Source: Synechocystis sp. PCC 7509
Lineage (GTDB): Bacteria; Cyanobacteriota; Cyanobacteriia; Cyanobacteriales; Chroococcidiopsidaceae
NCBI RefSeq assembly: GCF_000332075.2
Contig: NZ_ALVU02000001.1
Location: forward strand, 930,001 to 994,000
Length of the DNA stretch: 64,000 nt
Direction: 5' to 3'
Part shown: positions 62,735 through 64,000 of the stretch, piece by piece
How the letters are laid out: every line of letters starts with the position of its first letter
Position numbering within the stretch: position 1 is the first letter of the stretch
Made by a program: the position numbers and the translations under genes
Notes under the pieces: model-generated
Told to the model about the DNA's origin: nothing
Database searches by the model: none
The model's input: only the letters and a program-made list of their open reading frames with translations

Positions 62735-64000
<1,266 letters not shown>

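Overview
The window is chromosomal DNA of a cyanobacterium. It carries kaiABC, zeta-carotene desaturase, biliverdin reductase, Ycf20, a COP23-domain protein, an SLH/OprB porin and a thylakoid-type pentapeptide protein. The HIP1 octamer GCGATCGC recurs throughout, inside and between genes. The gene mix resembles Chroococcidiopsis/Gloeocapsa/Nostoc-like lineages, but I cannot name a species. The two ends cut a YraN-family nuclease (left) and serS (right).

Layout. 1-4.5 kb: yraN fragment, pentapeptide protein, dnaG, ureG-ureF. 4.8-11.6 kb: gltX, then a purine/urate degradation cluster. It holds allantoinase puuE, OHCU decarboxylase uraD, a Rieske oxygenase resembling HpxD in role, 5-hydroxyisourate hydrolase and FAD urate hydroxylase hpxO, a 78-aa gene behind a glutamine-riboswitch-like leader, and the 5' stump of a nucleobase permease. 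11.7-16.3 kb: porin, M48 protease, COP23 protein, DUF427 protein. 16.3-18.3 kb: nested insertion-sequence debris (IS1 remnant, an IS630 element with a nonsense codon, tnpB remnant), then tRNA-Arg(CCG). 18.5-24.3 kb: kaiABC with a short KaiA, and a divergent hybrid histidine kinase. 24.3-35.3 kb: mostly housekeeping (GT39 glycosyltransferase, ycf20, trpS, MTHFR-like, TIGR01777 epimerase, IscA, zds, SRPBCC). 35.5-41.7 kb: a GT2 glycosyltransferase, a small toxin-antitoxin island, and a translationally coupled set of acyl-CoA dehydrogenase, PIG-L deacetylase and NodS-like methyltransferase. 42-49.5 kb: DUF5895, mltA, LpxB-like protein, Omp85 protein, Ser/Thr kinase. 49.5-52.7 kb: NrtABD/CynABD-type ABC transporter. 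52.7-64 kb: tex, fructosamine-kinase-like protein, M16 peptidase, two unknown membrane proteins, bvdR, nth, rseP, serS.

The most interesting logic is in the nitrogen region. The purine genes turn urate into allantoin and allantoate. A perfect TGTA-N8-TACA NtcA box precedes hpxO-hiuH. A GTT-N8-TAC box with a correctly spaced -10 precedes the Rieske gene. A glutamine-riboswitch-like leader controls an unrecognised 78-aa protein whose apparent -10 touches the same NtcA box. This is the arrangement expected of a gene switched on when nitrogen is plentiful, next to genes switched on when it is scarce. A second candidate for an undescribed system is the acyl-CoA dehydrogenase / PIG-L / NodS-like methyltransferase / GT2 set, whose parts suggest assembly of a modified glycan or glycolipid. 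It appears to have been split by a toxin-antitoxin island that left a 53-bp duplicated fossil of the methyltransferase gene end. Two families of short intergenic palindromes are scattered through the window.
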